Position numbers and translations under genes: made by a program. From the NCBI GenBank assembly GCA_963377175.1, contig CAUJNA010003505.1:1-64000 (forward strand): a stretch of DNA of 64,000 nt. The letters run 5' to 3'. Under the pieces are notes generated by a model that had not been told where the DNA came from, searched no databases, and worked only from the letters and a program-made list of their open reading frames with translations. Shown one piece after another: positions 21,207 to 32,445 of this stretch; position 1 is the stretch's first letter, and every line of letters starts with the position of its first letter. This DNA comes from Effrenium voratum (Eukaryota; Sar; Dinophyceae; Suessiales; Symbiodiniaceae).

Positions 21207-22291
21207 CGTTGGCCGGCCCCAGCCACCTTCATAAAGACTTCTGGGAAAAGTTAACAAGACTGGTTGATATAGAACCCCCAGAAGATATATACCGGGTGCT
21301 AGGCAGGAATCACCTTTTGATAGATGCTCCAAAGGACCCAACTGAACCCGATCTTAATGCCGCAATGGGCAGATTGAAAGGGGGCATGGCGTTCGACATG
21401 CGGGATTATGCCCGTCAAACGGTAGCATTATATCTTGAGGTTGCACAGCTGAAAAGTGAAAAGTTGCGTGATGCCACCACTCCATTCTGTCCCGCTGGAT
21501 CCCTCGATCCTGCAGATGACGCCTTAGAGGGTGAGCTCGGATTCGCCGCTTGCCGCGTGTTGATGAAAGCCTTATGGCTCGGCCGCTTGGCACGCCCAGA
21601 CCTGGTCAAGCCCATTGGCGACCTTGCCTCATTTGTTCAAAAATGGTCTAGAAACTGCGATAAGCAGCTACATAGGCTTGTTTGCTACATAAACAGCACG
21701 GTCAACAGCACGCTAGTAGGCACAGTTCAAGATTCGACTGAGGATTTGCATCTGTCTCTTTATGTAGACGCCGATTTCGCCGGAGAGCGAGATGCAAAAT
21801 CCACGTCCGGAGGATTCTTGATTTTGAGTGGTCCGCACACGCATTTTCCGCTTGCGTGGGTATCCAAAAGGCAGACATCGGTCTCCCGATCAACGACCGA
21901 GGCGGAGATTGTATCTCTCGCATACTCCCTTTATCAGGAAGCGCTCCCTGCGCTAAGCTTGTGGGAGCTGATCTTGGACCGACCATTCCATCTCAAGATC
22001 CACGAGGACAACCAGGCGACTATCCTCGTAGCAAGGAAAGGTTTCTCATCCAAGCTACGCTGTGTCCAGCGAACACACAAGGTGAACCTCGCGTGCATCG
22101 CAGAGCAGCTTGAAAGCGAACACATCTCGATAGAATACGTCCAAACCGACATGCAGTCAGCGGACATCTTCACGAAAGCACTTCCACCCAACAAGTGGGA
22201 CCATGCCATCCGGTTGCTCGGCATTCGTGTTGACCTACCAGAGAAGCTTGAAGACGTTCGTGAAAGTAGAGCCGCTAAAGCAGCTGCCTAG
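21119..22291 (+). CDS. Reverse transcriptase C-terminal half and RNase H, in the -1 frame
   Basis: This frame picks up the alignment from about 21119 (GGREVAEFPGNFWF) and carries the RT active site YVDD at 21191-21202, which the main frame lacks. RNase H follows with YVDADFAGE (about 21763), STTEAE (about 21890), HEDNQA (about 22001) and SADIFTKAL (about 22156), ending at TAG 22289-22291. There is no sensible own start codon. The offset from gag-pol equals loss of one base in the G-rich stretch near 21120-21127. I favour a disabling mutation or assembly error; programmed -1 frameshifting cannot be excluded, though I see no slippery heptamer. Confidence 0.85.
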   Translation, partial: LGGREVAEFPGNFWFKESGLLLSTYVDDLTLAGPSHLHKDFWEKLTRLVDIEPPEDIYRVLGRNHLLIDAPKDPTEPDLNAAMGRLKGGMAFDMRDYARQTVALYLEVAQLKSEKLRDATTPFCPAGSLDPADDALEGELGFAACRVLMKALWLGRLARPDLVKPIGDLASFVQKWSRNCDKQLHRLVCYINSTVNSTLVGTVQDSTEDLHLSLYVDADFAGERDAKSTSGGFLILSGPHTHFPLAWVSKRQTSVSRSTTEAEIVSLAYSLYQEALPALSLWELILDRPFHLKIHEDNQATILVARKGFSSKLRCVQRTHKVNLACIAEQLESEHISIEYVQTDMQSADIFTKALPPNKWDHAIRLLGIRVDLPEKLEDVRESRAAKAAA

Positions 22292-22434
22292 TGCGCTGCA
22301 GCATGCCTGCAAAATTTCCAAAGTGTGCAAAGTGCCTGGGTGATGCTTGAATAACTTGTGTCAGTCGTTGTGATGTAAACTTGACTTCAAGTTGGCGTGG
22401 TAATGCGCCCAAGACACTCCCTCAGTGCCGTCAA

Positions 22435-22443
22435 TGAGGGGGG
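22435..22443 (+). promoter_or_regulatory. Polypurine tract for plus-strand priming
   Basis: GAGGGGGG-type purine run immediately before the 3' LTR, after the RNase H stop, where LTR elements carry their plus-strand primer. It fixes the left end of the LTR. Confidence 0.75.
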
Positions 22444-22695
22444 AGTCAATTATCACGATGACATTTATGGCCCAGAGGTACATGAGGTAGGTTCTCATGT
22501 AGTCAGTTGCATGTTGTACATTCAAGTGGTTGCCAAAGCATGTTCCAATCACTGCTTTGGCTCAAGTGCTGAAAACAGCGCGTTGCACCGCGCTAGCCCC
22601 AAGGTTAAGGGAGAGGTCGCAGTCACGGAGGGGTTCGTTCCTTTTAAGGTCCCGGGTTCCCCCGTTGTTGACAAAACTGTGTTTCCCTCTCCTTT
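22444..22695 (+). repeat. 3' long terminal repeat
   Basis: 252 bp matching 11679-11930 with three substitutions. It ends CCTCTCCTTT and passes into GAGTGGGACACC without the T expansion seen at the 5' copy. The 11-mer TTTGGCTCAAG is at 22556-22566. Confidence 0.88.
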
Positions 22696-24399
22696 GAGTG
22701 GGACACCCCCTTCGTACAAGGGAACTACCCCTTTTTCAGTGAGTTCGTCATTGGAAAGGCCTACCAGTTTAAGACCGTTCAACCAGTGGAAGACCAGGAA
22801 AGGAAGAGTCCATTTGCACCACCTTGAAGAGACTTGGGGTGGCTGTGTGTGAACACCGAATACTTCTTGGTATGGTTTTCAGTGTGAATCGCTCCATTTG
22901 CGGGTGTCCCAAATTCTGCTCTTTTTTGGATAATTTGCAGAGGAAACCAAGAATAGTCACCTGCCTGACGTTTGAACAACTTGTGGAGGGCCAACAGCTC
23001 AAAGGTGAGGAAGGTTCTTTTGCTGGGTCTATCGGGTCCTAGATATCGGCCGATGGGCCGATGGGCTTCTCAAGGTGCTGGACTTTTTGGGCCACTGTAG
23101 CGCTAAGCAAGTGTTCGGTTTCGTGTTTGCAACCACGGAGGGAGCATAGTCCACATGGTTTGCCTGTGCAAACCATGTTGGGATGGTGCTTGTGCTTGTC
23201 AGGATCTTCTGGGTAGTGGCCGCCGGCTTGGTGAAGGCGCGCTTGGACTTTGGTCAAACCGCACGTGGACACTGGAAGTTTGCTTTTTAAGCCTTGAAGT
23301 AAGCGATAGGGACAGCACCAATAGTGCAGCAAGAAGCCCAAAGTTTGACAGCCCCAAAATGGACAGGCAGTTTTCGTCCATCCTGACCCCCTTTTCGTGG
23401 GCCCACAAGGTTTCCCTTCAGCCATCCCCTCTGGCTCCAAGACCAATTGAGAAAGGTGAGCCCATTCTCTTGAATCCGAGTATTACCCAGGGTTGTTTGC
23501 AGCATGTGTGTGGTAGCGTTGCGGGGGGTGCCTTGTGTTATGGAAACCCAAAGCCAAAGGAGTTGGTTTGAGCCATCGTTTTGAACACAAGGGCCTTGAC
23601 CAGCCTGTTTTTGTGAGTGGTTCGCGGTTGTGTTGTGTGGGCTTGGAATCACATGTGATGCCTGGTAGGCTCCATGCGGATTCGGGCTTTTCTCCGTTAA
23701 ACACCGGGTTTCCTTGAAGAACCTGCAAAAAGCAATGGATTAGCCATGGACTTCGCTTGAGTCTCCTCAATATTAGCTGTTTCAAGGTTGACCACGTATA
23801 GCAGTCTTAGATATGATTTGTAGCCTGAGATTAAACCAAGACAGGGAACCCCTCTGAGCCTTCCCTTGTGGTTTCTTGGGAGATTCTCTTGCTTCCCCAA
23901 ACCCCTCAAGTGATTCCCTGATGGACAAGACCCTCTGCAACCAGAATTCAAAAGTCGGCGCCTGGCGTGGGATTTTGGCCATCCACAGTGCCCCATATCG
24001 TAGTGACGTTTCTCGGGGCCACCTTCCCATGGCTGCCCTTGTGGCGTTTCCCAAAATGGTTGTCGGCCCCCTTTTGAAATGGAAGCCAAAGTGAAGGCGT
24101 TGCGTTTGAATCAATCCTTTTACCTTTCCAAACAAGCATGGAGCGGACAGGGGCTTCCCTTCAAGGAAAGCTTTCGTCTTCTAACCCCCTCTGATCGTCA
24201 GCTTCCATGATGCATTCCTTGGATTTGCATTGGTTCCCAAGTTTTAACAAACCCTTCGAGAACCCTGCGAAACCTGTGGATCATTCTCCGATTTTGGTAT
24301 TTTGGTGGGGGAAATGGGAAACCATGGTCTTCTCCAAGCCAGCAAGCCAAGCCAACTGATTAGAAGGAAGCCACGTGTTGGCTGCACGGCCGTCTCCAG
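22696..24399. other. Non-coding flank of the retroelement
   Basis: Unique sequence of ordinary composition. I saw no exon-like island, RNA gene or clear repeat, apart from a left-arm-like GGGTGTCCCAAA near 22905. Confidence 0.45.
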
Positions 24400-24480
24400 T
24401 CGCGGCTCTGGATCGGCAGCCTGGGCTTTGACCCGGAGAGCCGCTTCGGCGGGGGGGCCCAAGGATGGTACTCCACCCAA
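24400..24480 (+). CDS. Candidate 81-bp internal exon, unrecognised
   Basis: Between CTCCAG and a GT donor lies a 27-codon phase 0-0 open segment reading SRLWIGSLGFDPESRFGGG and ending GWYSTQ, with G/C-rich third positions unlike its surroundings. No family recognised. A second open island at about 24886-25000 (LVVGTNSFMSVMGIQ) may belong to the same gene. Confidence 0.35.
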
Positions 24481-27400
24481 GTCGCAGCCACAAGCAAATT
24501 AAGAGAAGGAACCCAACAAGGGCATCACTTAAAGCGAGTTTTCCTCTAAACATGATGTTTAATAAGGCCTTTCTCCTTCACTTCTCCTAATTAGGGCTAT
24601 CACTATGGTGATAACTTGGGAGCTGGGGTGAGGTGTCGTTAAATCCAGGGCTACAACCCGTTTGTAGATGTGTAGGATCCCAAAACACACAGACACTGGG
24701 AGAAGACCCAAAACTCATTGATCTACACTTTCGGCGTTGCCATGAAAGTTACCAGAGCAATGGGGTTGAGGACACAGGCGACCAGGCCCCGTATGGGGGT
24801 TGATCAGCCCCCATATGGGTGCGTCGTTGTTAGGCCCGGCTTTTTGGGGTCCCGTTTCGGTCCCGTTTCGAACGAAGGCCGTGCACTGGTGGTGGGCACG
24901 AACTCCTTCATGTCGGTCATGGGCATTCAGGCGACCCGCGAAGCCCGCGAAGCCCGCCGTACGGATGGAAACCGGAACTCCACAGACAGATTCGACTGTG
25001 GGAACCAAGTCACCTCGCAAGTTCAAATGAGGTCACCACCTTCCGTCCACCGGGTTGATGGTTCCGTGGCACATCACCTTTTCAACTCTGAACTTTCCCT
25101 TTCCCAAGCCTCCTCTAGCCTAAGCCTCCCTTTCCTTGCTTTTGAAAGAGTATCCTGCATCTCAAGGCGGTGTGCCGGACCTATGCTTGTGGAGACTAGA
25201 GTCTCAGGGCTTGCGGTGATACCAAGGGGATCTCCTTTAACAAGATGACATAGTCATGGGAAGTACTCATGTTGGTTTCACAGACCAGGTGATTTTCCGT
25301 GACCATGTGTCGCACATGCCATTGCTGTTGCTCACAGGTTTGTCCCTGGAAGCCGTGAGCCCTTTCAAACTACCGTGTTGAAAGAAAGGTGACTTTGTCG
25401 CTGTCAGACCTTGCTGCAACAACAGTGCCTGGATTGGGGTGGTGGATTACTTTTCGAGGTGCACCAGTGTATCCAGGGCTATAGTTCTCCTGTTGTGGTT
25501 CAATTTAAGGTGAGTTTCCCTAGCGGCGATGTTTATAGGTTTGGGTGTGTCCCAAAATATGGAATCCTTGCCCCCAAAAATGACCACGGTTTCCTTTTTG
25601 CCTTAGCGACCTAAAAGACGCAGCGACGGTGCGTAGCTTCGAGGTCTTTGAAAGCTGGCCGGTTGTTTTAGTCACGTATTTTCCCCTCAAGACTGTTTTT
25701 TTGCATTGATTTCCTTTGTTAAGTTTTTTGCTTGTTTGGTTCCGTTGGATTCTCATTTGATGGCTGCAAGAATTGGTTGTTGGACATGCCAAGGATTGGG
25801 AAGTGAAGGCCTTCTTCCAGTGCGGCTTTCTAGAAGGAATTTCCCATGTGAAAGTACAGGTAAAGACTCTTGGTATGACAGGCTTGGCCCAATTCCACCC
25901 TTTTTGGCTTGGTCATCCTCTTCACCTACCCACAGAAAGAAATTTTGGTGTCTACGTTCGCCCTGCAATGGCAGACATATGCGACGACATTCTGAAGGGC
26001 GGTTCTGTGCCAAACGCGCAGGATCTGTTACCAGAGGTCACTGATCCCCAGCAGAGAGGGGGGCTGGGGCAGGTTTCTGGAGGGTTCCAGCTGCACTAGG
26101 CTTGAACGGTTTAAATTCCAACCAACCAACCAACCAAACAGGCAAACAAACAAACCAACAAACAAGCTGACCCAGTCGTCCATGGTCGACCTGGCGTCCA
26201 AAGCAAATCCATTTCACATCTCATTTTTGACGTCTGCCGCAGTGATTTTTGAACCATTTCCTGAACCTTGCCCAAATCACATCCTCGCCCCACAAAGGGT
26301 GGAGTAGCTTTCCAACTTCTCTCCTTTTTATTCGTGTCTTTTGAGGAACACTCTTTTGGGCTTGAAAGGGAAAACCAAAAAGACACCCATTTTTGCAGGC
26401 AAACCCCATGTTGTGAACCAGAAGGCCCGAAGGGCCGAGCATTTCGCCAGGTTTTGGTGACCTGCATGGTACGCACCTACGCCGCTCCCTCGACCCCTTT
26501 ACTCCCAGGATATGCGTTTGTTCTTTTTTGAAATGAGGGTGTGGACTTGGTACACATTGTTTCCCTGTGAACCCAAGAAGCAAGGTTTTGGAGAATACTT
26601 GGTTTCAGGTTGCCGCTTCCTGTGATACTAACTGGACCTTGTTTCAAATGGGAACGTCATAGGGCTGGCCTGCACTGGCATTTTTTTCTACAACCAGGAG
26701 AAAATGGACCTGGTTTCGGGCCAAAAAAGGACGGGCTATTGCACTTGCGAGTTGCTTTATTTTTTTGGGGGGTCAACCCTTTGAAACCAACCAGAAAAGG
26801 GTTGCCTTCTTCCCATGGAAGCCCACCGGAGGTTGGGATATGCCAGAGTGCCGGTGTTGGGCGCGTTTCCTATCGCTTTTGCAGGTTGGGTATCGGTTTT
26901 TGAGTGGGTCCCAGTTCTCGCCTCATGGGAGAAATATATACGGCTACATATATTTCCATAAACGTGTAGGATTTGTCTTGGAGGTACGCCGAACTTATCC
27001 CAGAAGGTCTCACAGATGTCCTATACTGCATGGTTTTTGCTTTTGGTAATTTGTTCACACCGGTGTGCTTGTGTTGCCTTCATATAAACTGCCTGTTGAA
27101 GGGTTCCACAGGCCGAGAGGGCCCCGTAATCGCGCGATTCGGGGTGAATCTGACAATAGGCTTGGGGCATCTGAGGCAAGAGTTCCAGGAAGAGTCCGGG
27201 GAGGTTTCCGAGCTGGTGGCGTTGTTTTGGTCGCCGATTTTAGTTGAATTCTCTCGTTACTTCTAAGATTCCTCTGGAATGACTTGCTTGGGGAATCTAG
27301 GAATGGCCCCCCTTTATTGGGTTCCACTAAAACCATAGTTTCGATGTTTCCCTAGCGGGGATGACTTGGAAGTTGCGAAGCGAACCGATCTGAGGCTGGG

Positions 27401-27783
27401 GAGTGGTCCAACGGATACCTGGGGCCTCTTTGGCGGCTCGCCTGGCGGTCGGTTTTCTGAGAGCGAGGGCCGGTTTTATTCTGGTCAGGCTGTCGGCATA
27501 TCCCAGACCGCGCATGGTGCCCTGTTGCCATTTTTTTGGAGGGTTTCCATTTGAATTCAACGACCAAAAACAGAGTGCCCTTTTTGCCTCTGGCCACTGG
27601 GGGGGTCTGGGATGTGGGCGTGTCTTTGTTTTGCTTTCAAGGAACACTTTTGGAGGTATTAGATTTACGCTTCTTGCATTCACCCCTTGAAAGATCAACC
27701 ACAGGGCTTTAGCCTCCTCCGGCTAACGTTTTACTGCCCCCTTGGAGGGTTGTTTGGGAACTAGGTGGTTGAGAATCGGCGCG

Positions 27784-27843
27784 CCCAACCTGACAGTTGA
27801 ACCTCAAACTTGTACAGTGAGTTTGGGCAACTGTCAGGTTGGG
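27784..27843. repeat. Perfect 16-bp-arm hairpin
   Basis: CCCAACCTGACAGTTG (27784-27799) and CAACTGTCAGGTTGGG (27828-27843) are exact reverse complements around a 28-base loop, which itself contains a shorter pairing (CTCAAACT with AGTTTGGG, one mismatch). Confidence 0.8.
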
Positions 27844-28343
27844 TTTGTACGAATATGGTTGGATGCCTGGGTGCCTGGGTTTGTCAAAAGAATACGAGCT
27901 TTGCAGAATTCTACTGCAACCTCGTGTGCAGTGTTTGGATAGGCAGCAGTTCGTTGCAAGAAGGGAATCAAGAGAGACCCTAGGACCCCGCAAATATTTG
28001 ATGATATTCATTTCTGAGCTTGTTTGCTTGTTTGCTTGCTTGCTTCTTTCCTTGTTTGTTCGTTTGTTTCTTCGTTTGTTGGTTGGCCATTCCACGGGGA
28101 TGTGGCATCACTTCCCATCAATTACATCCCCAACACCTTAGACAAGACTAGCAGGCAAAGGAAGTGTGACTCAATCCTGGGTTGGGGGGCGCCCTTTCGG
28201 GGTGATTTGAAGGTAAACCAAATGGAACAGCACAATTTGTTGGGTCCCCTTCTGACACATCCCCATTTCGACCAGTGCCTCTGAAGTTTTGAGCAGGCCT
28301 GAGCAGGCTTGCCTGCATAGCCTCGAAACAACAGTTTATAGAT

Positions 28344-28370
28344 GTATATATATATATATATACATATATT
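28344..28370. repeat. (TA)n microsatellite
   Basis: Alternating TA run grading into TATTTATTTATT. Similar TA runs occur at 31138-31160, 36829-36872, 51611-51645 and 58429-58450. Confidence 0.9.
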
Positions 28371-29012
28371 TATTTATTTGGAACCGAGTCCAAGTTGGAA
28401 AACTCCTTGGGCTCTGATGTTGTTCTTTTCTTGCGGACTCAGGTGACAGACATTTTGAGTAGAACGGTGCTTCGTGATACTGGGTTTCCGCTACTTCCTA
28501 CTCGCTCACCAGATAAAATTAAACTCTTTCTATGGTCCTTTGGGGGCTCTCTCCAAGTTCCGGCTTGGGAATGATTGCAATGTGCCAAGGTTTGGGGACG
28601 CGCAGATGAAGAGTTATCTATTTCACCACAAAACAATCCACGTGCAAACCTGCAAAGAGATTTGCGTGCACCCAGTTTGTTGTTTCCTTCTTTCCCGGCG
28701 AGTGAGGAACGACCTGCTGGTCCGGCGCTTGCAAGTCTGGTGACCCCGGTTTGTGCGGGTGCAAGGAGAGCCTAGGACACCCAACCCCCCGAATGGTCTT
28801 TGAGAAGCTCTTCCAATAACCATCATAGGGGTCTGACAATGTTATGTTTGGAGTACCCCAGATGCGCATCAAAGGCCACAACAATTTTGAAGCTTCCCCT
28901 AATTTGAGACAAAACCCATTTGGGAAGCCCAAGTGTGGTTGGTATCAAAAGGAGGGGTATTTATTTTAGTGTGTGTGTTTTTTCCCCCGTTTTTTTTGGG
29001 AGTTTTTTCCGT

Positions 29013-29330
29013 TTTGGCTTCTTGGCTTCTTGGCTTCTTGGCTTCTTGGCTTCTTGGCTTCTTGGCTTCTTGGCTTTTTGGCTTCTTGGCTTTTCGGCTT
29101 CTTGGCTTCTCGGCTTCTCGGCTTCTCGGCTTCTGGGCTTTTTGCTGGTTTATGCTGCTTTTTGGCTTTTCGCATCCTCTGCATTCCCAGTTCCTCTTTG
29201 GCAGGTGGCGTTTTGGCTTTTGCGGCTTTTCGCTGGTTTATGCGGCTTTTGGCGGCTTTTGGCGGCTTTTGGCGGCTTTTGGCGGCTTTTGGCGGCTTTT
29301 GGCGGCTTTTGGCGGCTTTTGGCGTTTGGC
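29013..29330. repeat. Two adjoining short tandem arrays: 8-bp TTGGCTTC and 10-bp GGCGGCTTTT
   Basis: About 14 copies of TTGGCTTC and variants (29021-29140) are followed, after a spacer, by about nine copies of GGCGGCTTTT (29250-29330). Long ORFs in several frames (LASWLLGF repeats) are by-products of the arrays. Confidence 0.92.
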
Positions 29331-29379
29331 TTTTGCACCCTTTCATTGGTTTTTGGATTTGGCTTCCCGCATCATCAGC

Positions 29380-29950
29380 ATCACCACCACCCTATTTGAA
29401 TCATCACTTCTTCGGACATCACTGGGGGGACTCCCCTTCCCAACCCACCCGCTACTGTTTAGATTGTTTGCAGAGTAATTGCACCCCTATTTGAATCAAC
29501 TCTTCTTCAAGCATCATGGGGGGGGGTTGCCACCTCCCCCCGTTACTTTTTAGATTTCTTGCAGAGATTGAATTGCACTCCTGTTTAAATCATCACTTTT
29601 TCGAGCATCCAATTTCGCGAGAAACTGCTGCAAAATACGACATTTTAGGTAATCTGCGTAATCCATGTATGTCTGTATGTATGCATTTCTTCGAACATCA
29701 CAGGGGAAGCCACCCCCCCGCTACGTTTTAGATTTTCTACAGAGATTTAATTGCACCCCTAGTCATCAATTCTTCGAAGTTTTTAGACTTTTGCAGAGAT
29801 TTAATTGCACCCCTATTCGAATCATCACTTCTGCGACCATCATGGGGGGGGGCTGCCGCCCCCCCCCAACCCCCCCGTTTAAAAAAAACAAAAAACTGGG
29901 ATTGAACTGCCCTCTTGTTTGAATCATTATTTTTTTGACCCATTCAACCC
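29380..29950. repeat. Degenerate repeat of about 110-120 bp, five to six copies
   Basis: GCAGAGATTTAATTGCACCCC, followed by TTGAATCATCACTTCTTCG and a G run, recurs with variation across the interval. Inserted at 29614-29646 is CGCGAGAAACTGCTGCAAAA and onward, which recurs at 30072-30105. Confidence 0.75.
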
Positions 29951-31023
29951 GCCAGCTAATTTTTGGATTTTGTTACCCACGATTTGTTGGTGATGCTAGG
30001 TTGGTTGGACATGCGGGGGATGTTGAAAACGATGCTGGGGATGTTGACGGGCTAGTGTAAAATGCGTCATTTTCGCGAGAAAATGCTGTAAAATACGACA
30101 TTTTACTGGCCCGGACGAAAAACGCAAAAAACAAAAAAATAAAAAACGGGAAAAAAAACAAAACAAATCCGCACCCGTATCAAAAGGGAGGCCAAAAGGC
30201 AGCCACCGATTTCAACATTCTCCATTCTTGGACATCTACTTTGAGTCAGCTGATCGGCGTTCGTCATGGGAGCGACCGTCAACTTTTGATGGTTTCCCTA
30301 CTAGGCTCTCCATTCGACCAGCCACAAAAAGGGTACGCTCTTTCCCATTAATGAAGTGACTTACGCTCAGGGCAAGAACCGAGCCAACTATTCGCTGCAA
30401 GGAATGAAAGAGCATCATTCCCCTATTCCCTTGCAAGAACACGCAAGAAAGAGCGGGCCAACTTCTGCAATCGTGTCCCACCCGAAACAAATCAGTCGAC
30501 GCCATGTTTTTGCAACACCTCCAGGAATTTCCATTTCCCACCCAAAGACGGACTGGAGTTTCCACAGCACCCAAAGATTGGTTGGAACTTTTGGAAGACT
30601 TGCAAATCAACCATACGCATTTCCAAGCCAAACAGAACAAACTAAAAAAGTGGCGCAAAAATGGAGACATGGACGCCCTCTGAAACGGAAAGACCACCTC
30701 CCCATTGTCGGAGCCCTTTTCGAACTCGCTTTCTGGCCACAATCTGGGCCAATTTGAGTACTGTACGACATCCACATTTGGCATTGAATCGGGTTTCCCG
30801 GCAGGTCCCAAAAACAGTTTGAGAACTGCTCACTTTCCTGGATCCAGCCCAGCACGCGGACAAAATGGCCCATATCCACTGTGGAAGGGAAGGCCCGAAT
30901 TGTGGAATGGCACAAACAAGCGAACACACACACACACACACACATGGGCCGGTTCGAGTCTAGTGGGTCTCTAAGTGGATGATGGAACCCACAAACAAAC
31001 CCCGCAGAAGACAGAGCCTCGAG

Positions 31024-31110
31024 GTACACCTGCCACCTGCGACACGCCACCGTGAAGCAGATGATGATGGACCAGGCGCGCAGACGGGAGGGACCTTTCA
31101 GGCACGCTGA
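31024..31110 (+). CDS. Candidate exon, unrecognised
   Basis: After CTCGAG an open, coding-like segment reads YTCHLRHATVKQMMMDQARR and ends FRHAE. Phase 2 start. It might join the terminal segment at 31827. No family recognised. Confidence 0.3.
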   Translation, partial: VHLPPATRHREADDDGPGAQTGGTFQAR

Positions 31111-31826
31111 GGGACTTTACTGGGAAGGGTTACTTCCAATATATATATATATATATATACACATTTAATTTCTCCCTGTTCGTTTTAAAGGGAATCTATC
31201 ACTACCGTTCTTTTTTCTTTCTCCTGGGGTCTCAACCAAATGGAAGGTTTTGGAGGTATGGAGGTTTTATACAACTTACAAAAGAGGTACATGCTGCTTT
31301 ACTGGCTTATGCTACATATTGGTAGTGTATAAGCATACATCCAAGGCCATACCTGGAAACGGCCTTGGTAGGGCCGTCAAACCCCTGAAATGAGCCGCGG
31401 TCAAAACGTGCGGAAACCCTGAAAGGACATGGGGAACTATTCGCCAGTCCCGTTCTTTTTTTGGCAGCTTCCGCAAGAAAAGCTGCCTGAGGCCGAAAAA
31501 GACTGACCAACTTTGTTAACGGGGAAGCGGAAACTAAAGGCGGGTTGTTTGCCGCAGGGTTGGGATGAACTAAAATTGGTGGTCGAAGCAAACGATGATT
31601 GTGGGTAAGGGGGGGAGCATCTGAGTTCCAGAAGAGAAGATGGTTGTTGGCCAGGGTTTAAAGTTTAAAGGGTACATTTGGGCCATGTCGAATATTGTGA
31701 TTTTGCAGTATCCTGCCATGGAGCTTGGCTTATGTGAACCAGAATCAAAATCCGGGCAATTGGAGGGTAGCAGACCGTCCCAGTCCCACCCATTAATGGG
31801 TGTGGATATCCGCCCTTTAATACCAG

Positions 31827-31957
31827 GTTTTGGCCCTGACTGTGCTCACGAAGGATTCGAGCTTTTCGTGCGCATTGCGAGGACTTCATCAATCTATTCG
31901 TACGCTGAGCGAGTTTTCGCCGCTTCGTCGGGCTTGAAGAAAGCCACTTGTACATAG
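31827..31957 (+). CDS. Candidate last exon, unrecognised
   Basis: After TACCAG the segment reads FGPDCAHEGFELFVRIARTS and on to AASSGLKKATCT, ending at TAG 31955-31957. Composition is coding-like and the other strand is not. It would end a + strand gene. Confidence 0.35.
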
Positions 31958-32445
31958 GCCTAGTGGCCGGTACCTGCCTCCTCAAAAGGGGGAAGCAGTT
32001 CGAGCAAAAAGACCTGCAGTCTCATGACCAAGGAACCGGTTACCACTGTCAACATGGGTGAAGCAAACACCATTGCGGTAAAGGATGTGGTGTGAACAGC
32101 GCGCTTGCGCAGTGTCTTTTTCAACCCCAGGATGTGTTCAAGGAGTGGGACCAAGGAAAGCACATAGTTTGTGGTTGTTTTAATTGTACTTTTTTCGGGA
32201 CAACCCGTCGGGATGGTCATCAATCCTTCGACGGGGAAGTTAGACAAGCATCACTGACCGGCACATTAGATCGGGCGGGGTTAGAAGGGGGGTAGAGAGG
32301 GGGCGGGGGGAACGTTGCACCAGGACAACCATTGTACAGGTTCCTGCGGGACGTATGGCAACGTGACCCATACTTTGGTCGCATATCCAATAGTCTTTGG
32401 TCCTTCTAGGCCACGGGGGGGATGGCTCTAAACTGGGCGGTGCGT

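Larger units (their letters stand above)
11679..22695 (+). mobile_element. Ty1/copia-type LTR retrotransposon, dinoflagellate type, 11 kb
   Basis: Order: 252-bp LTR, leader with long T tracts, ORF1 (RS-rich plus HAD-like domain), 37-bp tandem duplication, gag-pol, polypurine tract, 252-bp LTR. Integrase precedes reverse transcriptase and RNase H, which defines Ty1/copia order. The LTRs differ at three aligned positions, so insertion looks recent, but the 5' copy runs into a T-tract expansion at its right edge and pol carries a frame break. I could not see a clean target-site duplication or a primer-binding site. The element sits about 2.8 kb downstream of moaC on the same strand. Confidence 0.93.
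24481..31023. other. Mostly non-coding, with repeats listed separately
   Basis: Apart from the possible island near 24886-25000 and a short one near 28690 (VRNDLLVRRLQVW), I see no coding signal. (AACC)n and (GTTT)-like simple runs occur at 26120-26165 and 28018-28085. Confidence 0.4.

Noticed and set aside
11670..22705. Target-site duplication and primer-binding site of the copia element
   Set aside because: The five bases outside each LTR do not match and no stretch after the 5' LTR clearly complements a tRNA; LTR edges are uncertain because of the T tract.
28920..29494. Hydrophobic ORFs (LASWLLGF repeats) resembling membrane proteins
   Set aside because: Translation of the 8-bp and 10-bp tandem arrays in all three frames.
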